From: Cryptomeria japonica
Lineage: Eukaryota > Streptophyta > Pinopsida > Cupressales > Cupressaceae
DNA: 64,000 nt
Direction: 5' to 3'
NCBI RefSeq assembly: GCF_030272615.1
Contig: NC_081406.1
Span: 404,211,439 to 404,275,438 of the forward strand
The notes under the pieces are model-generated. The model saw only the letters and a list, made by a program, of their open reading frames with translations. It was not told the DNA's origin and searched no databases. The position numbers and the translations under genes were made by a program. This document shows, piece after piece, positions 1-9,838 of this stretch (the stretch's first letter is position 1; every line of letters starts with the position of its first letter).

Positions 1-222
1 GGAAATATACAAAGATATCTCTTCGCTTCACATCTTCTCCCGCAACACTGCAAATATCTTCTCTGCTTCACATCTTCTCCCCCTTTGACAGCAATGCCAA
101 AGTGGAGGCATATACATCTATGTTCTACTATGTTACTCCCTCTAAGGAGTAGCATCCTTCATCACACCAATCCTGAAAAAGATATATCAATGCAAGTCCT
201 GACTAATGTGGAGCACACACCT
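1..222 (-). other. Copia A 3' untranslated region with polypurine tract and short repeat
   Basis: No coding potential was recognised. On the minus strand a purine run (AAAGGGGGAGAAGA) covers about 73-87 and is the likely polypurine tract for plus-strand priming. A 40-bp unit containing gcttcacatcttctccc occurs twice in tandem, with copies near 25 and 65, so the purine run is partly duplicated. Confidence 0.55.
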
Positions 223-786
223 TTAGTTCACCTCTTGAAGGGGCAGCACCCCTAATTCACCTCTTAAATAGGCAAAGGTAGCCTTTGGTAGAGGCTTAGT
301 GAATATGTCTGCTAACTGCTCCTTGCTAGAAACATGTTCCAGTACAACTTCTTTGTTCTGAACCTTTTCGCTTAAGAAATGACACTTAACCTCAAAGTGC
401 TTGGTTCTAGAATGTAAAACTAGATTCTTGGAGATGTTAATCGCACTTGTGTTGTCACAAAATATACTTACCATTTTAGATACAGGAACTTTGAAGCCAT
501 TTAATACATGCTTCATCCAAATTGTTTGGGAGCAGTTCATAAATGCTGCAACATACTTCGCTTTTGCTATAGAATGAGAGATACAACTCTGCTTCTTACT
601 CATCCATGAGACTAGTCTACCACCAAGAAAGAATGCACCACTGGTTGTGCTCTTCTGGTCATCCACATTAACAGCCCAGTCAGCATCTATAAACACTTTT
701 AGGTTGAAATCATTACTGTATGGATACCATAATCCATAGTCAATAGCTCCCTTCAGATATCCTAGAATCCGCTTGACTGCTACCAA
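223..786 (-). pseudogene. Copia A RNase H domain, polyprotein C terminus
   Basis: A 187-residue open stretch matches the Ty1/copia RNase H that removes RNA from the RNA-DNA hybrid during reverse transcription. Visible marks are FIDADW (residues 32-37, with the first acidic catalytic residue), TTSGAFFLG, FCDNTSAI and the family-typical end ADIFTKPL. The usual AEAEY motif, whose Glu is catalytic, reads AKAKY here, so activity was probably lost. It is in the same frame as the 808-1110 stretch and is separated from it only by a short interval with a stop. The true start is upstream; the Met at 786 is not a biological start. Confidence 0.9.
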
Positions 787-807
787 GTGGGATTCTCTTG
801 GGCTTTT

Positions 808-1110
808 CTAGAACCATGCAGTAATGCCCACTACATAGTGCAATTTACCAATTACTGATCGGTATTCCTTCTTATTTACCAACCCCGAGTCATCCTCTTT
901 TGATAATTTACAACTGGTCACCATCGGTGTACCAAACGGTTTGCTATCTTCCATGCCAAAGGTCTTCAACACCTCTTTGACATATTTGGATTGATTGATA
1001 AAGATTCCATCTTTCATTTGTTGAATCTGTAGTCCAATGAAGAACTTAATCTCCCCTATAAGTGACATCTCAAATTCTTTTTTCATCTCATCTGCAAAGT
1101 CATGACTCAT
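808..1110 (-). pseudogene. Copia A reverse transcriptase C-terminal part
   Basis: These 100 residues carry the post-catalytic part of copia RT (KEFEMSLIGEIKFFIGLQI, then YVKEVLKTFGMED and GTPM), which links the polymerase palm/thumb to RNase H. The frame differs from the upstream RT fragment at 1107-2360, which runs out just after FVDDII. One frameshift therefore lies near 1107-1110, inside the polymerase. Downstream, the same frame continues into the RNase H fragment. Confidence 0.88.
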
Positions 1111-2360
1111 ATTGTCATCTCCTCCAAGATTATGTCATCAACAAATACCTCACAGATTAGAATTTGATCTCCTTTTGACTTCAAGTAGATATTAATATCC
1201 TCACTTGTTCTCTCAAATCCAATCTTCACAAGATGGGAGTGCAAGCATTCATACCATGCTCTAGGTGCCTGCTTTAGTCCATACAAGGCCTTATGTAGCC
1301 TACACACCATGTCACTATCTTCTGATAGGGAAAACCCATCTGGTTGCTCTATATATACCTCCTCTTCTAGTATTCTATTTAGGAATGTAGACTTTACATC
1401 CATTTGGTATACTTTGAATCCCTTGATTGTTGCATATGCAAGAAGCATACGAACTCCTTCCAATCTGGCTACTGGAGCAAAGGTTTCTCCATAGTCTTCT
1501 CCTTCTTCTTGGGCATGTCCTTTACACACCAATCTGGCTTTGTTTCTAACCACTGAGCCATCTTCATTCAACTTATTTCTAAAAACCCATTTGGTGCCAA
1601 TGACATTTTTATGCTCTGGTTTGGGTACCAAAGACAATGTACCATTCTTTTCTATCTGGTCAAGTACCTCTTCCATTGCCTTGATCCAATCTTCATCTTT
1701 ATGTGCCTCTCTTAATGTTTTAGGCTTGATTTCAAAGATCATGAAAGAGTTTTCTTTGACTTTTCTTCTTGTAAGAATTACTGCATCCTTGTCTCCTATG
1801 ATCTGCTTCGGATCATGATTCAGCTTTACATACCTAGGAATGATCTTGGTTGTTTCCTCTTGCTTTTCTTCTTCATCCTCATCTTCATCAGCATCAGCAT
1901 TGACCAGTGTAGGAGCACTGTTACTGGTGCTAGGCTGTTTTGCAAGCGGTTCCCAGAAGGTTACAACCACTTCATCTCCTACTTGCTCACTGTCGGTTTC
2001 CTCAGATTTCTCAGAGGTTTCATCAACTCTAACATTGATGCTTTCAACAATTCTCTGAGTCCTATTTTTGAAACATTTGAGAGCTTTTCTCTTTGTGGAA
2101 TATCCTAGAAATATTTTCTCATCACATTTAGCATCAAACTTGCTATGATGTTCACTCCTCTTGATATAATATTTGCTACCAAACACTCTAAAGTAGCTTA
2201 CCACTGGTGTCTTACCGGTCCAATACTCATAAGGTGTTTTATCCTTACACTTTTTGATGAACACCCAGCTCATTGTGTAGACTGCAGTGCTCACCGCTTC
2301 TCTCCAAAAGGTGTGAGCAACCTTCCCTTGGATAAACATAGTTCTAGCTGCTTCAACCAC
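1107..2360 (-). pseudogene. Copia A integrase C-terminal region and reverse transcriptase
   Basis: A 417-residue stretch. The first ~100 residues are the copia integrase tail ([26 protein letters not shown]). Next comes an acidic linker of about 60 residues, then the RVT_2-type polymerase: [58 protein letters not shown] and the catalytic FVDDI. The motif order is that of an RNA-dependent DNA polymerase of the Ty1/copia type. The reading frame is lost immediately after FVDDI. Upstream, a TAA within the integrase core separates it from the 2550-3773 fragment in the same frame. Confidence 0.92.
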
Positions 2361-2549
2361 AATCTGGTTGTTCCTCTCTCCTAGGCCATTCTGTTGTGGA
2401 GTCCGTTGGGCTGACAGTTTCCTCTTGATGTCGTTCTCTTCACAGTACTTGTTGAATTCACTGGAAGTGAATTATCCTCCTTCATCAGTTCTCAGGCACT
2501 TAATCCTCTTACTGCTTTCTCTTTCTACTTGTACTATGAAGGCTTTGAA

Positions 2550-3773
2550 CTATCCAAAGGCTTCAGACTTGTCCTTCAAGAATGTGACCCACATCATTCT
2601 TGAGCAGTCATCAGTAAGAATCATAAAATACCTATCTCCTTGCACACTCCTAGTTTTCATAGGACCACACAAATCAGTATGCACAAGATCAAGTAAATTG
2701 TCTGTAGTGAAAGGTTTACCTTTGAAGGTTGAGCAAGACATTTTCCCCAATTGACACTCTCTGCACAAAGGATTCTCCGGTTTGCTCAGCATAGGCAATC
2801 CTCTAACTGCCTTGATCTTACTGGCCTTCATAATACTATCAAAGTTTATATGGCAGAGTCTCCTATGCCATATCCAGCTATCTTCAAACTTAGCCATTAG
2901 ACATGTACTGACATTAGCATTTAGCTGAAATAGGTTACATTTGGTCTGCATACCGCTAGCCATCAGTTCACCATTATTTCCTTTGATTTTGCACACTCCA
3001 TTTCTAAATTCCAGAGTGAGTCCATTATCATTCAGTTGAGCAACACTCAAAAGGTTGTGTCTAAGACCTTCTACCCAATACACATTGTCAGCACTGCTTC
3101 TTCCATTCAGAGAGATGGACCCTCTGCCTTTTACCATACATGGTGCATCATTACCAAAATGAACCACACCACCATCATACTCTTCCAGAGATAGAAACTT
3201 ACTTTGGTCACTAGTCATATGGTGAGAACAACCACTATCAATAATCCACTCATTGGAATTATCAAAGCGGGCGACAAGAGCCTTCTTGTCTGACACATCT
3301 TCCTTGACTTCTACAAACACAATATCTTTACTTTCTTCATCTTCTGATTCCTCATCAATGACACCTTCATCATCTGCTACAAAATAGTTTCTCTGGTTTC
3401 CTCCTTTGAAGTTCTTGAATCTCTCCAGTTTGTCCTTGTTATCACCATTAGGGCAGTTTATAGCAATGTGTCCTATCTGGTTACAAGAAAAGCATTTCAA
3501 AGGAAGCTTACCTCTGTATTTAACGGTACCCTTGGGAAATGTCTTGGCAAGAAGAGCTTCAAATTCCATCAGGATCTCCTCATCATCCATTTCTCTACTT
3601 TGTCTTGGTTCACCACTGGTACTAGCTTCTTTGCCTTCTCTAGATGGTGCAACAGATGCTCTAAAGGCTGATTCAGTCTTCTGAATACTGCCATCATAAT
3701 TATTTAGCTCATAAGTTGTTAACTTTGCAATGATGGAGTCTAGGGATACCTTTGTCTTGTCTATAGACCTCAA
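2550..3773 (-). pseudogene. Copia A gag zinc knuckle, aspartic protease and integrase N-terminal part
   Basis: A 407-residue stretch with domains in order. A CCHC knuckle (CFSCNQIGHIAINC) binds the genomic RNA. An acidic spacer follows, then the aspartic protease with WIIDSGCSHHMT (DSG active site). The integrase zinc-binding region (WHRRLCHINF with CRECQLGKM) comes next, and then the start of the integrase core with LVHTDLCGPM and FMILTDDCSRMMWV, which carry the first catalytic Asp and its surroundings. The fragment ends at a nonsense codon in the core. The matching part of Copia B is 50395-51700. Confidence 0.92.
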
Positions 3774-3821
3774 CTCCTGAATAGCAGCAACCCTTATTGC
3801 ATAGACCAGTAATAAGGATCT

Positions 3822-4283
3822 TTAAACTTTGCTAACAACGGTGAAATCTTCCATTTTACCACCTGCACACTTGATATCTCCAACAATAGTTTTGATTCTT
3901 ATTCCATATTGTTGAATGGTCTCTCCTTCAACCATTTGCATTTCTTCAAACTTTCCCCTAAGGCTTTCTTCCTTAGCTTGTTTCACATGCTCATCACCGC
4001 CATAGATATTCTCAAGGGCATCCCATACTTCTTTTGGATTCTCTTTATCTTGAACATCAATAAACTCAATTTTAGATAAATTGCTAATTAGGGCTTCCAT
4101 GACTTGCCCATTCTCCTGAATCTCTCTCTTTTGATCATCGGTGAGAGTACCGATAGGGATAACATAAGCATTCTCAACATAGCTCCAGTGTTGAGCACCC
4201 ATGCTTCTGATGTATATCTTCATTCCATCATTCCATATTTTAAAGTTGTCTCTGTTGAAATTTGGACCTTCCCTCTTCATCAT
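3822..4283 (-). pseudogene. Copia A gag N-terminal domain
   Basis: A 153-residue stretch starting about 60 bp downstream of the PBS, with the typical copia gag opening (FNRDNFKIWNDGMKIYIRS) and the later region KENPKEVWDALENIYGGDE. This is the capsid-forming part of the polyprotein (UBN2/DUF4219 type). The frame is the same as the next fragment, with stops between 3774 and 3821. The start codon at 4283 is a good candidate for the real gag start because it lies just inside the PBS and nothing upstream resembles gag. Confidence 0.9.
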
Positions 4284-4340
4284 TAGAGTAGGATCTTTAC
4301 CTCAAGCGGTTAAGCTTATAACACAGAGGACCTAGAGGAT

Positions 4341-4352
4341 GCTCTGATACCA
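4341..4352 (-). promoter_or_regulatory. Copia A primer-binding site, initiator-Met tRNA type
   Basis: The minus strand reads TGGTATCAGAGC, the classical plant copia PBS complementary to the 3' end of initiator-Met tRNA. It starts 2 bases from the LTR end. Confidence 0.95.
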
Positions 4353-4354
4353 AT

Positions 4355-5833
4355 TGTTGAATCAATGATGAACAATTAATACCAAACCGGTACTAAGAGG
4401 GGGGGTGAACTAGTACTAACAAATACACTTTTCCTTGAACCAGTTTGACTGAAAACACTGCACTTGATTGGCAAGCAAGAATACCGGTCCAAACCAGATT
4501 ACTACTGGTTAAACACAGTAAAAATATGAAACACATAAACCGGTAACTCTTAGCTTTCCACACAATCTAACATCTTATTTCCACTTCACCCATATGCATA
4601 CACTAGTAATACATCAATAGAAATGTAAAGACTTACTGGTTCAACATGCTTTACTGCTTGACAGAGAATAACAAAGCATCACATGAAAAGCATCACACAT
4701 AACACACATATTTTTCACGTGGAAACCCAACTGGGAAAAACCACAGTGGGGATAAATACCCACAAGCTGTTCTTTGAACCCTTTTGAAGTCTGCTTTGTT
4801 AGGAGCCTAGTCTAGTTAGAGACTTTTACAATAGGTTCTGTTAGGAACCAATCCTGCTAGGGATCACCTAGTTAAGGGTTAAACCCTATTAAAGGTTACC
4901 TTGTTAGAGGATTTCAAAAACTCAAAGATTTTGAGTCACCCTGTTAAAGGATTTTTAGCAAGCAGGTTAAAGCTACCCTGTTAAGGAATTTTCCAATTGT
5001 TGAAGTGGTTAGAGGTCAACAGGTATTACAATGATCTGGTAACAACACTTCAATGCCAATGCAAATCTGCTTTAGTTCCTTCCTTCTGCAATCACACTCT
5101 GCAAGTATCTATTCTCTTATCTGGTCTGGCAAGAATCACGTATCTCTACACTTAGATACACACACAACATTTGCCAACAACTTCAACATGAAAAACAACA
5201 TCAACCTTATAGGAAAGATAGGTCGATATCATAAACCCTAAACCCTAAACATTTAGGTTAAGAAATTCAGTCAATTCAATCATAACTGTTGAACATATTG
5301 CATTGATTACAATAGTCTTGAATAGATCTCAAGATGTTCTCCAAAGTTTGTTCTTCACCGCTTTTTGGAGGCTGATAACCCATCACATGTTATCCACCAT
5401 TTATAGAGACTTCACACATTCCTGAGGTAGATAGGATCAATCTCTTTCATACAAGATCCTTCATGCGCACAAGGCTAACATGGCAACACAATCTATTCTT
5501 CATTACAATGCTAACTCATCACACGATGTCCTCAGTTGAATCACACAGGCTTGGAATAATTCAAACAAAAACCCTGAAGCTAAGACTACCAACTGGTAGT
5601 CATACCATATGAAACCTTGATACAAAAAATTCCATATATTGGTTGACATTCCAACATACCGGTTCACTTGGACAGACATACTGCTTCACTTTTTCACATA
5701 TACTGGTTCACAACATCATACCGGTTCTCTTACAAGTTGCTTACTTTAATATATTGGTTCACTCTTTATCATATTCGCATCAATGACAACATATAATATC
5801 ATCATGTCATCATACTCTGCACATATGCCAACA
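4355..5833 (-). repeat. Copia A 5' LTR (1479 bp)
   Basis: In element orientation the LTR begins TGTTGGCATATG and ends TCAACA directly before the PBS. The boundaries are confirmed by alignment with the Copia B LTR (52199-53764). Visible signals: a TATA-like box at 5398-5406 (minus, CTATAAATG); a telo-box repeat at 5233-5250; a run of seven G just inside its PBS-proximal end at 4397-4409; several ACCGGT palindromes; and degenerate ccctgttaaagg units around 4870-4990. The partner LTR is outside the window. Confidence 0.92.
5233..5250. promoter_or_regulatory. Telo-box repeat in Copia A LTR
   Basis: The plus strand reads AAACCCTAAACCCTAAAC, two and a half plant telomere units. The same position in the Copia B LTR (53055-53072) has the identical string. 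In plants such motifs near transcription starts bind telomere-repeat-binding factors; a role here is inferred. Confidence 0.6.
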
Positions 5834-6049
5834 ACAAGTTCCTTCATGATTTGGTTCATTTATCACTTGTATCTGACATACCTATTGACATAACCATGAT
5901 GGCTTTGTGAATTTTTGTCTTCTACTCCATTCAGCTTCTTCTGGACTAATGAATGGTTCTATTTCTGTAGCTTCCAATTCTTCTTGTGTAGTTCCATACC
6001 TAATTTGTTCTATCCTATTAGAGGGAGACATAGTAGGTGAAGAATTTTC

Positions 6050-6382
6050 TCATGTTCTTCCTTCTTTCAACTTCTGTTCATAGTCTTCTTGCCTTTTTAG
6101 TCTGATTTCTTCTATCTTCATTTGTAGTTTTAATCGTATCAGCTCTTGTGTGTCATTTGTGATATCAATGGACTCTTCTAGAGTTTTTGTACTAGATGTA
6201 TCTGAGAGATGATCTGGATCCCATTCATACTCATTCGAGTCAGTTTCTAAATCATCTACTTGTTGTCTACCAGTGTATGTAACTTGAATTTTTAGTGGTG
6301 CAAACAATTCTTTGATTCTTTCTACCTCTTCTCTCATATCTTCTGGGACTTCTACTCCTTGTAGTGTTGTAGTTGATACCAT
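6050..6382 (-). pseudogene. Tat-1 acidic linker region between G-patch and RT
   Basis: A 110-residue stretch, acidic and Lys/Glu-rich (GVEVPEDMREEVERIKELFAPL, YTGRQQVDD). The equivalent in Tat-2 is 40378-40640, and the match between two independent copies supports a former coding role. No catalytic motif was recognised; position in the element suggests a spacer in the pol polyprotein between protease/G-patch and RT. Confidence 0.65.
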
Positions 6383-6475
6383 TGGAACTTGAGTACTGGT
6401 TGTTTCCTCTATCTTGATTTCTAGTTCTTCTTGTTCTTTTTCATACTCTTCTTGAGTCTGTTGAGTGTTTACTTC

Positions 6476-6676
6476 CTATGATGTTGAAGGCAATATCTTT
6501 TTCCTCCACTTAGACTGATGATGGGAAGTATGTTTTTGGTCCAATGTCTTTCCTGGATTGTATCCTAGTCTAGCTTTATCATTTGTAGAATTAGTTTGTA
6601 GATGAATAGGATCAATAATACCTTCTTGATTTTTTCCCAGAGGACCAGTACCTGAATATCCCATGCATTGAATCAT
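6476..6676 (-). pseudogene. Tat-1 G-patch-like domain
   Basis: A 66-residue stretch beginning MIQCMGYSGTGPLGKNQEGI and continuing DKARLGYNPGKT. The G-rich pattern is the D111/G-patch signature, an RNA-binding module that occurs after the protease in some plant Tat-type polyproteins. The Tat-2 equivalent lies at 40760-40945. A basic tail (HHQSKWRKK) follows. Confidence 0.65.
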
Positions 6677-6754
6677 TTTATATCCTGGACCATATTGTGT
6701 CGGAGAAATCTCACAATGTCTTACTTCTTTGTTTTCACTATCTTCTTTGAAAAG

Positions 6755-7057
6755 TCATTTGAGAACATCATCCTCTTCTATTTCATCTGCAAGGGAAGTA
6801 GAGGATTGTACAAAGAGACCATCATATATGACATTTGGAGTGGAAGTCTGTGGCTTCATAACCTCTGATGGTTTTCCTAACTGTCTTGGTGATGGAGGAA
6901 GAGAGATTAGCAAAAGTATTGGTTCTATCTTGTATCCATCCATGTCAGTATTTGTGATTTTCAATTTATTTTCTAAGTCCTTCATCAAGGTTTCTAAAGT
7001 TTCAGCTGTAGAGGCTTCTCTATTATGAGGCACAAAGGTATCAACACTCTTTGTCAA
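6755..7057 (-). pseudogene. Tat-1 protease-to-G-patch spacer
   Basis: A 100-residue stretch ([38 protein letters not shown]). It is colinear with 41110-41330 of Tat-2, where the same words follow the protease motif in one frame. No enzyme signature is visible; it probably links protease and G-patch in the polyprotein. Confidence 0.6.
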
Positions 7058-7434
7058 TGCATTACAAGGGGAGTTGTATCAGCAGAAATATTAACTTCAA
7101 CTCTGTTATAAGGAAATTTTAAGCACTGATGATATGTAGATGGAACTGCCTTCATTTCGTGAACCCATGGCCTGCCCAGTAAGATGTTGTATGATAGAGG
7201 AAGATCAAGCACCTGCAAAATAAAATCTCTTTCTACAGGTCCTACCCTGATTGGTAATAGTACCAGACCTTTAGAGGTCCTACCCTGATTGGTAATAGTA
7301 TCAGCGAAAATATTAACTTCAACTCTATTATAAGAAAATTTTAAGTACTGATGATATGTAGATGGAACCACCTTCATCTCGTGAACCCATGGCCTGCCCA
7401 GTAAGATGTTGTATGACAGAGGAAGATCAAGCAC
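7054..7434 (-). pseudogene. Tat-1 aspartic protease C-terminal part, tandemly duplicated
   Basis: The retroviral-type protease C-terminal motif [17 protein letters not shown] occurs twice, 74 codons apart. The duplication is 222 bp and keeps the frame: copies are about 7079-7273 and 7301-7495, with cctgcccagtaagatg at 7171 and again at 7393. Tat-2 has one copy (41110-41460). The catalytic Asp motif lies N-terminal of this stretch, around 7600-7635 (VLIDGGA-like by comparison with Tat-2). The two copies differ at several sites, so the duplication is not recent. Confidence 0.82.
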
Positions 7435-7637
7435 CTACAAAATAAAATCTCTTTCTACAAGTCCTACCCCGATTGGTAATAGTACCAGACCTTTAGAGGT
7501 TCTTTCTTCTTCATCGTAAGTTTGATTGTTATTTTCTTGGCCAGATCAATGACATTTTTAGAAAAGCCTAGCTGTGTAAGAAGATTATAGGTAAAAATAT
7601 TCAACCTAGTGCCTCCATCTATCAAAACATGTTTAAC

Positions 7638-8144
7638 TTAGTGTTTATGGATAATAGCTTCAATGTGCAATGGTTGGTTATGTGGGTGATTCAGCGAGTT
7701 GTCATCTTCTTCAGAGAAAGTGAGATAATGAAGCGAAGTTAGGTGACCCACCATAGATTGAAACCGATTGATATCTAAATCTTTTGGGACATTAGTTGTG
7801 AGCAATGCTTTGTCCAGGATCTCTTTATGAGCATAAGAGATTTTGAGCAGTTCAAAGATGGAGATTTGAGCATTCGTTCTTTTCAATTGTTCGACAATGC
7901 TATAACTAGGAGAAAATGATGAAGCCAGTTGCTTGGATTTATCCATGGTTTTATCTGTTTGTTTGTTTGAAGAAGTTGGTAGGTTTGATGTTGTTTGAGC
8001 AGGAGTTGAAGAAATAGCTCCTTGGAGAGTGACTTTCTTTTGAGTGTGGGTCACAACATTTGCATTTTGTGATTCATTTTGTTTATCTTTGATTATGATC
8101 ACATTGCAATATTCAAGTTGGGAAGACTCGATCATGTTGATCAC
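7638..8144 (-). pseudogene. Tat-1 gag C-terminal / pre-protease region
   Basis: A 168-residue Ser/Thr/Gln-rich stretch (SSTPAQTTSNLPTSSNKQTDK) ending in HPHNQPLHIEAIIHKH, which leads into the protease. The Tat-2 counterpart is 41690-42130. It probably spans the gag-protease junction. It has no recognised catalytic residues, and the frame is broken on both sides. Confidence 0.65.
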
Positions 8145-8320
8145 ATTGTCATTGTTGGTATAGGTGTAATTAACTTTGGCACCTCCTTTTCAATTTGAGG
8201 AATCACCTTGTTCATAAATAGGTAAGGGATCCTTAAAAGCTTTGTGATTAGCATTAGTTGTGTAATTTCCAACAACAATTTTGTCAGCATCAATGAGATC
8301 TTGAATCTCATGCTTGAGCT

Positions 8321-8788
8321 TCATGCAGTTGTTTGTGTTATGACCTTTGTTTCAATGGTATTCGCATTATTCATTCTCTCTCCACCATTTGGTTTGACTT
8401 CAGGATCATATAGCCTAGAATTGTCTGGTAAGGTTATCAGATCATTTGCCAATAAAGTTTTGAAGGCGGATTCGTATGATTCTTTGATAGGAGTGAAGTC
8501 ACGTTTGGGTTTCAAAAGCCAAGATTTCTCTTTAAACCACTCTTTTACTTTCTTCAGAGGATTTTCTGCTGCAGTTTCAGCTGCTTTGAGTGCTTGTGTG
8601 CCACTAGCCAGATTAAATATCGTGGATTTTGATTTTGCCTTAATAGTGTCTACCACTCCATCATTAACAACATTTCTATTGTTGTCTTTTCCATATTTGC
8701 AATATTTGTTCTTTTCTTTGGAACTAGAACCTTGTTGTGTTTCTTTCCAAGGTGAGATATCTCCTTTCTTTATAAGCACATCTTCCAT
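8321..8788 (-). pseudogene. Tat-1 gag central region
   Basis: A 155-residue stretch beginning MEDVLIKKGDISPWKETQ, with a basic segment and KEWFKEKSWLLKPKRDFTPI. It is colinear with 42106-42820 of Tat-2, where the same region continues into a zinc-knuckle-like C/H motif. In Tat-1 that part (about 8244-8400) has shifted frame. Role: nucleocapsid-type part of gag. Confidence 0.75.
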
Positions 8789-9034
8789 TATGAGGGCACT
8801 GTCTACTATTTTGTTGAATGAAGGGTATACTTACATTTGGATATTGTATTTTAATTCAGGGATCAAGTTGTTGATGAAGATATCCATCTTCTCGGAATCT
8901 AGAATAGGTCGTGAATATCTAGAGAACATCTTTCTCCATCATTGGAGGAAAGTGAGAAAGGGCTCTCCTATTTTCTGTTTGGTATTGCAAAGCTCTATCA
9001 TAGTGACTGGATGATGAATTTTATAGGAGAATTG

Positions 9035-9520
9035 TTATAGAAATAATTGGATTAATTCTTCAAAAGTTTTTATTCCCATAGGTAGGCTTGACAACCATTC
9101 CATAGCTTGCCCTCCTAAACTTCTCAGGAAAATGCACATGAGATATGTTTGTTTGTGCATGAACTTCATACATAAAGCATAAAATTCTCCGACATGGTCT
9201 TGAGGATCTGAGTTTCCATCATATTTGTGAAATTTTGGAATCTCCACTCGTGAAGGAAATGAAGGCATGTAAAGGTTTTTATCAAATGGAAATGGGCATA
9301 TCGTGTCCAGAGAATATTGTTCTGATGATTTATCCTTGTTTTTCAGTTCTGTGATCTCAGTCCGTAACACTTGTAATTGTTTGTTTACCATTGCTAAGGG
9401 TGTCTCTTCCTCTTTAGTTATGAGGGCCTCAATGTTATAACCAGTAGGAAGTTTAGTGCCTTGCTTTGCTAGTTCTAGAAAACAGTCTTCCTTTTCTCTA
9501 GCCATGGTAACCTTCATCAT
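9035..9520 (-). pseudogene. Tat-1 gag capsid-like region
   Basis: A 161-residue stretch with SRVEIPKFHKYDGNSDPQDH, FLRSLGGQAMEWLSSLP and FEELIQLF, which are hallmarks of the Retrotrans_gag capsid fold in Ty3/gypsy elements. A predicted coiled-coil-like segment (LQVLRTEITELKNKD) precedes it. The Tat-2 copy is 43054-43560. The downstream half (FSRYSRPI region) lies in another frame near 8800-8960. Confidence 0.85.
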
Positions 9521-9655
9521 TTTTTGGAAATCTTTATCCTTTTGACATTTATGAATATCAGTTTTGGTAGGCTCAGAGGCTTCAGATTTGTCTGATGAGG
9601 AATCATTGTCAGTAGCCTCAATACTGAGATCATCATGAGTATTGTGTTTAGCAAC

Positions 9656-9838
9656 TCATTTTTCTTGTTTTGTTCCAGATATGGTAGGAGACAAGGGTTG
9701 ATCATAAACTGGTATATCTGATGATGAAGGTTTATTAGTGATAGGATCCTCTACGTAAAATGGATTATCTTGATATGAAAAGGATGGTCCTTTGCCTTTG
9801 TCATCTTTCTTATGATAACTTCTGGTTTGAGTAGGCAT
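9656..9838 (-). pseudogene. Tat-1 gag N terminus
   Basis: A 60-residue stretch starting MPTQTRSYHKKDDKGKG, which looks like the true start of gag: it is the first coding stretch after the long 5' UTR, and Tat-2 has a frameshifted equivalent at 43700-43857. It is rich in Ser, Pro and Asp, with no enzyme motif. Confidence 0.6.

Larger units (their letters stand above)
1..5833 (-). mobile_element. Copia A: Ty1/copia retrotransposon, left end outside window
   Basis: On the minus strand the domains run 5' LTR (4355-5833), PBS, gag, zinc knuckle, protease, integrase, reverse transcriptase, RNase H and a purine-rich tract near 77-90, which is the Ty1/copia order. The 3' LTR lies beyond the left edge. 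Nonsense codons and one frameshift near the RT catalytic motif make it non-autonomous. Just past its outer LTR end, the sequence from 5834 matches 40098-40320 inside Tat-2, so this element is inserted into a Tat-type gypsy element. It is a close relative of Copia B (50395-53764). A long LTR, an iMet-type PBS and ACCGGT palindromes in the LTR fit a Sirevirus-like lineage; that lineage call is an inference. Confidence 0.93.

Noticed and set aside
1309-2384. Plus-strand ORFs opposite Copia A pol
   Set aside because: Shadows of the minus-strand polyprotein, without motifs.
5233-5250. Interstitial telomere
   Set aside because: Only two and a half units, at a fixed place inside LTRs; better described as a telo-box.
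8244-9014. 256-codon plus-strand ORF opposite Tat-1 gag
   Set aside because: Antisense to a recognised gag; the Tat-2 equivalent is broken into several frames and no motif is visible.
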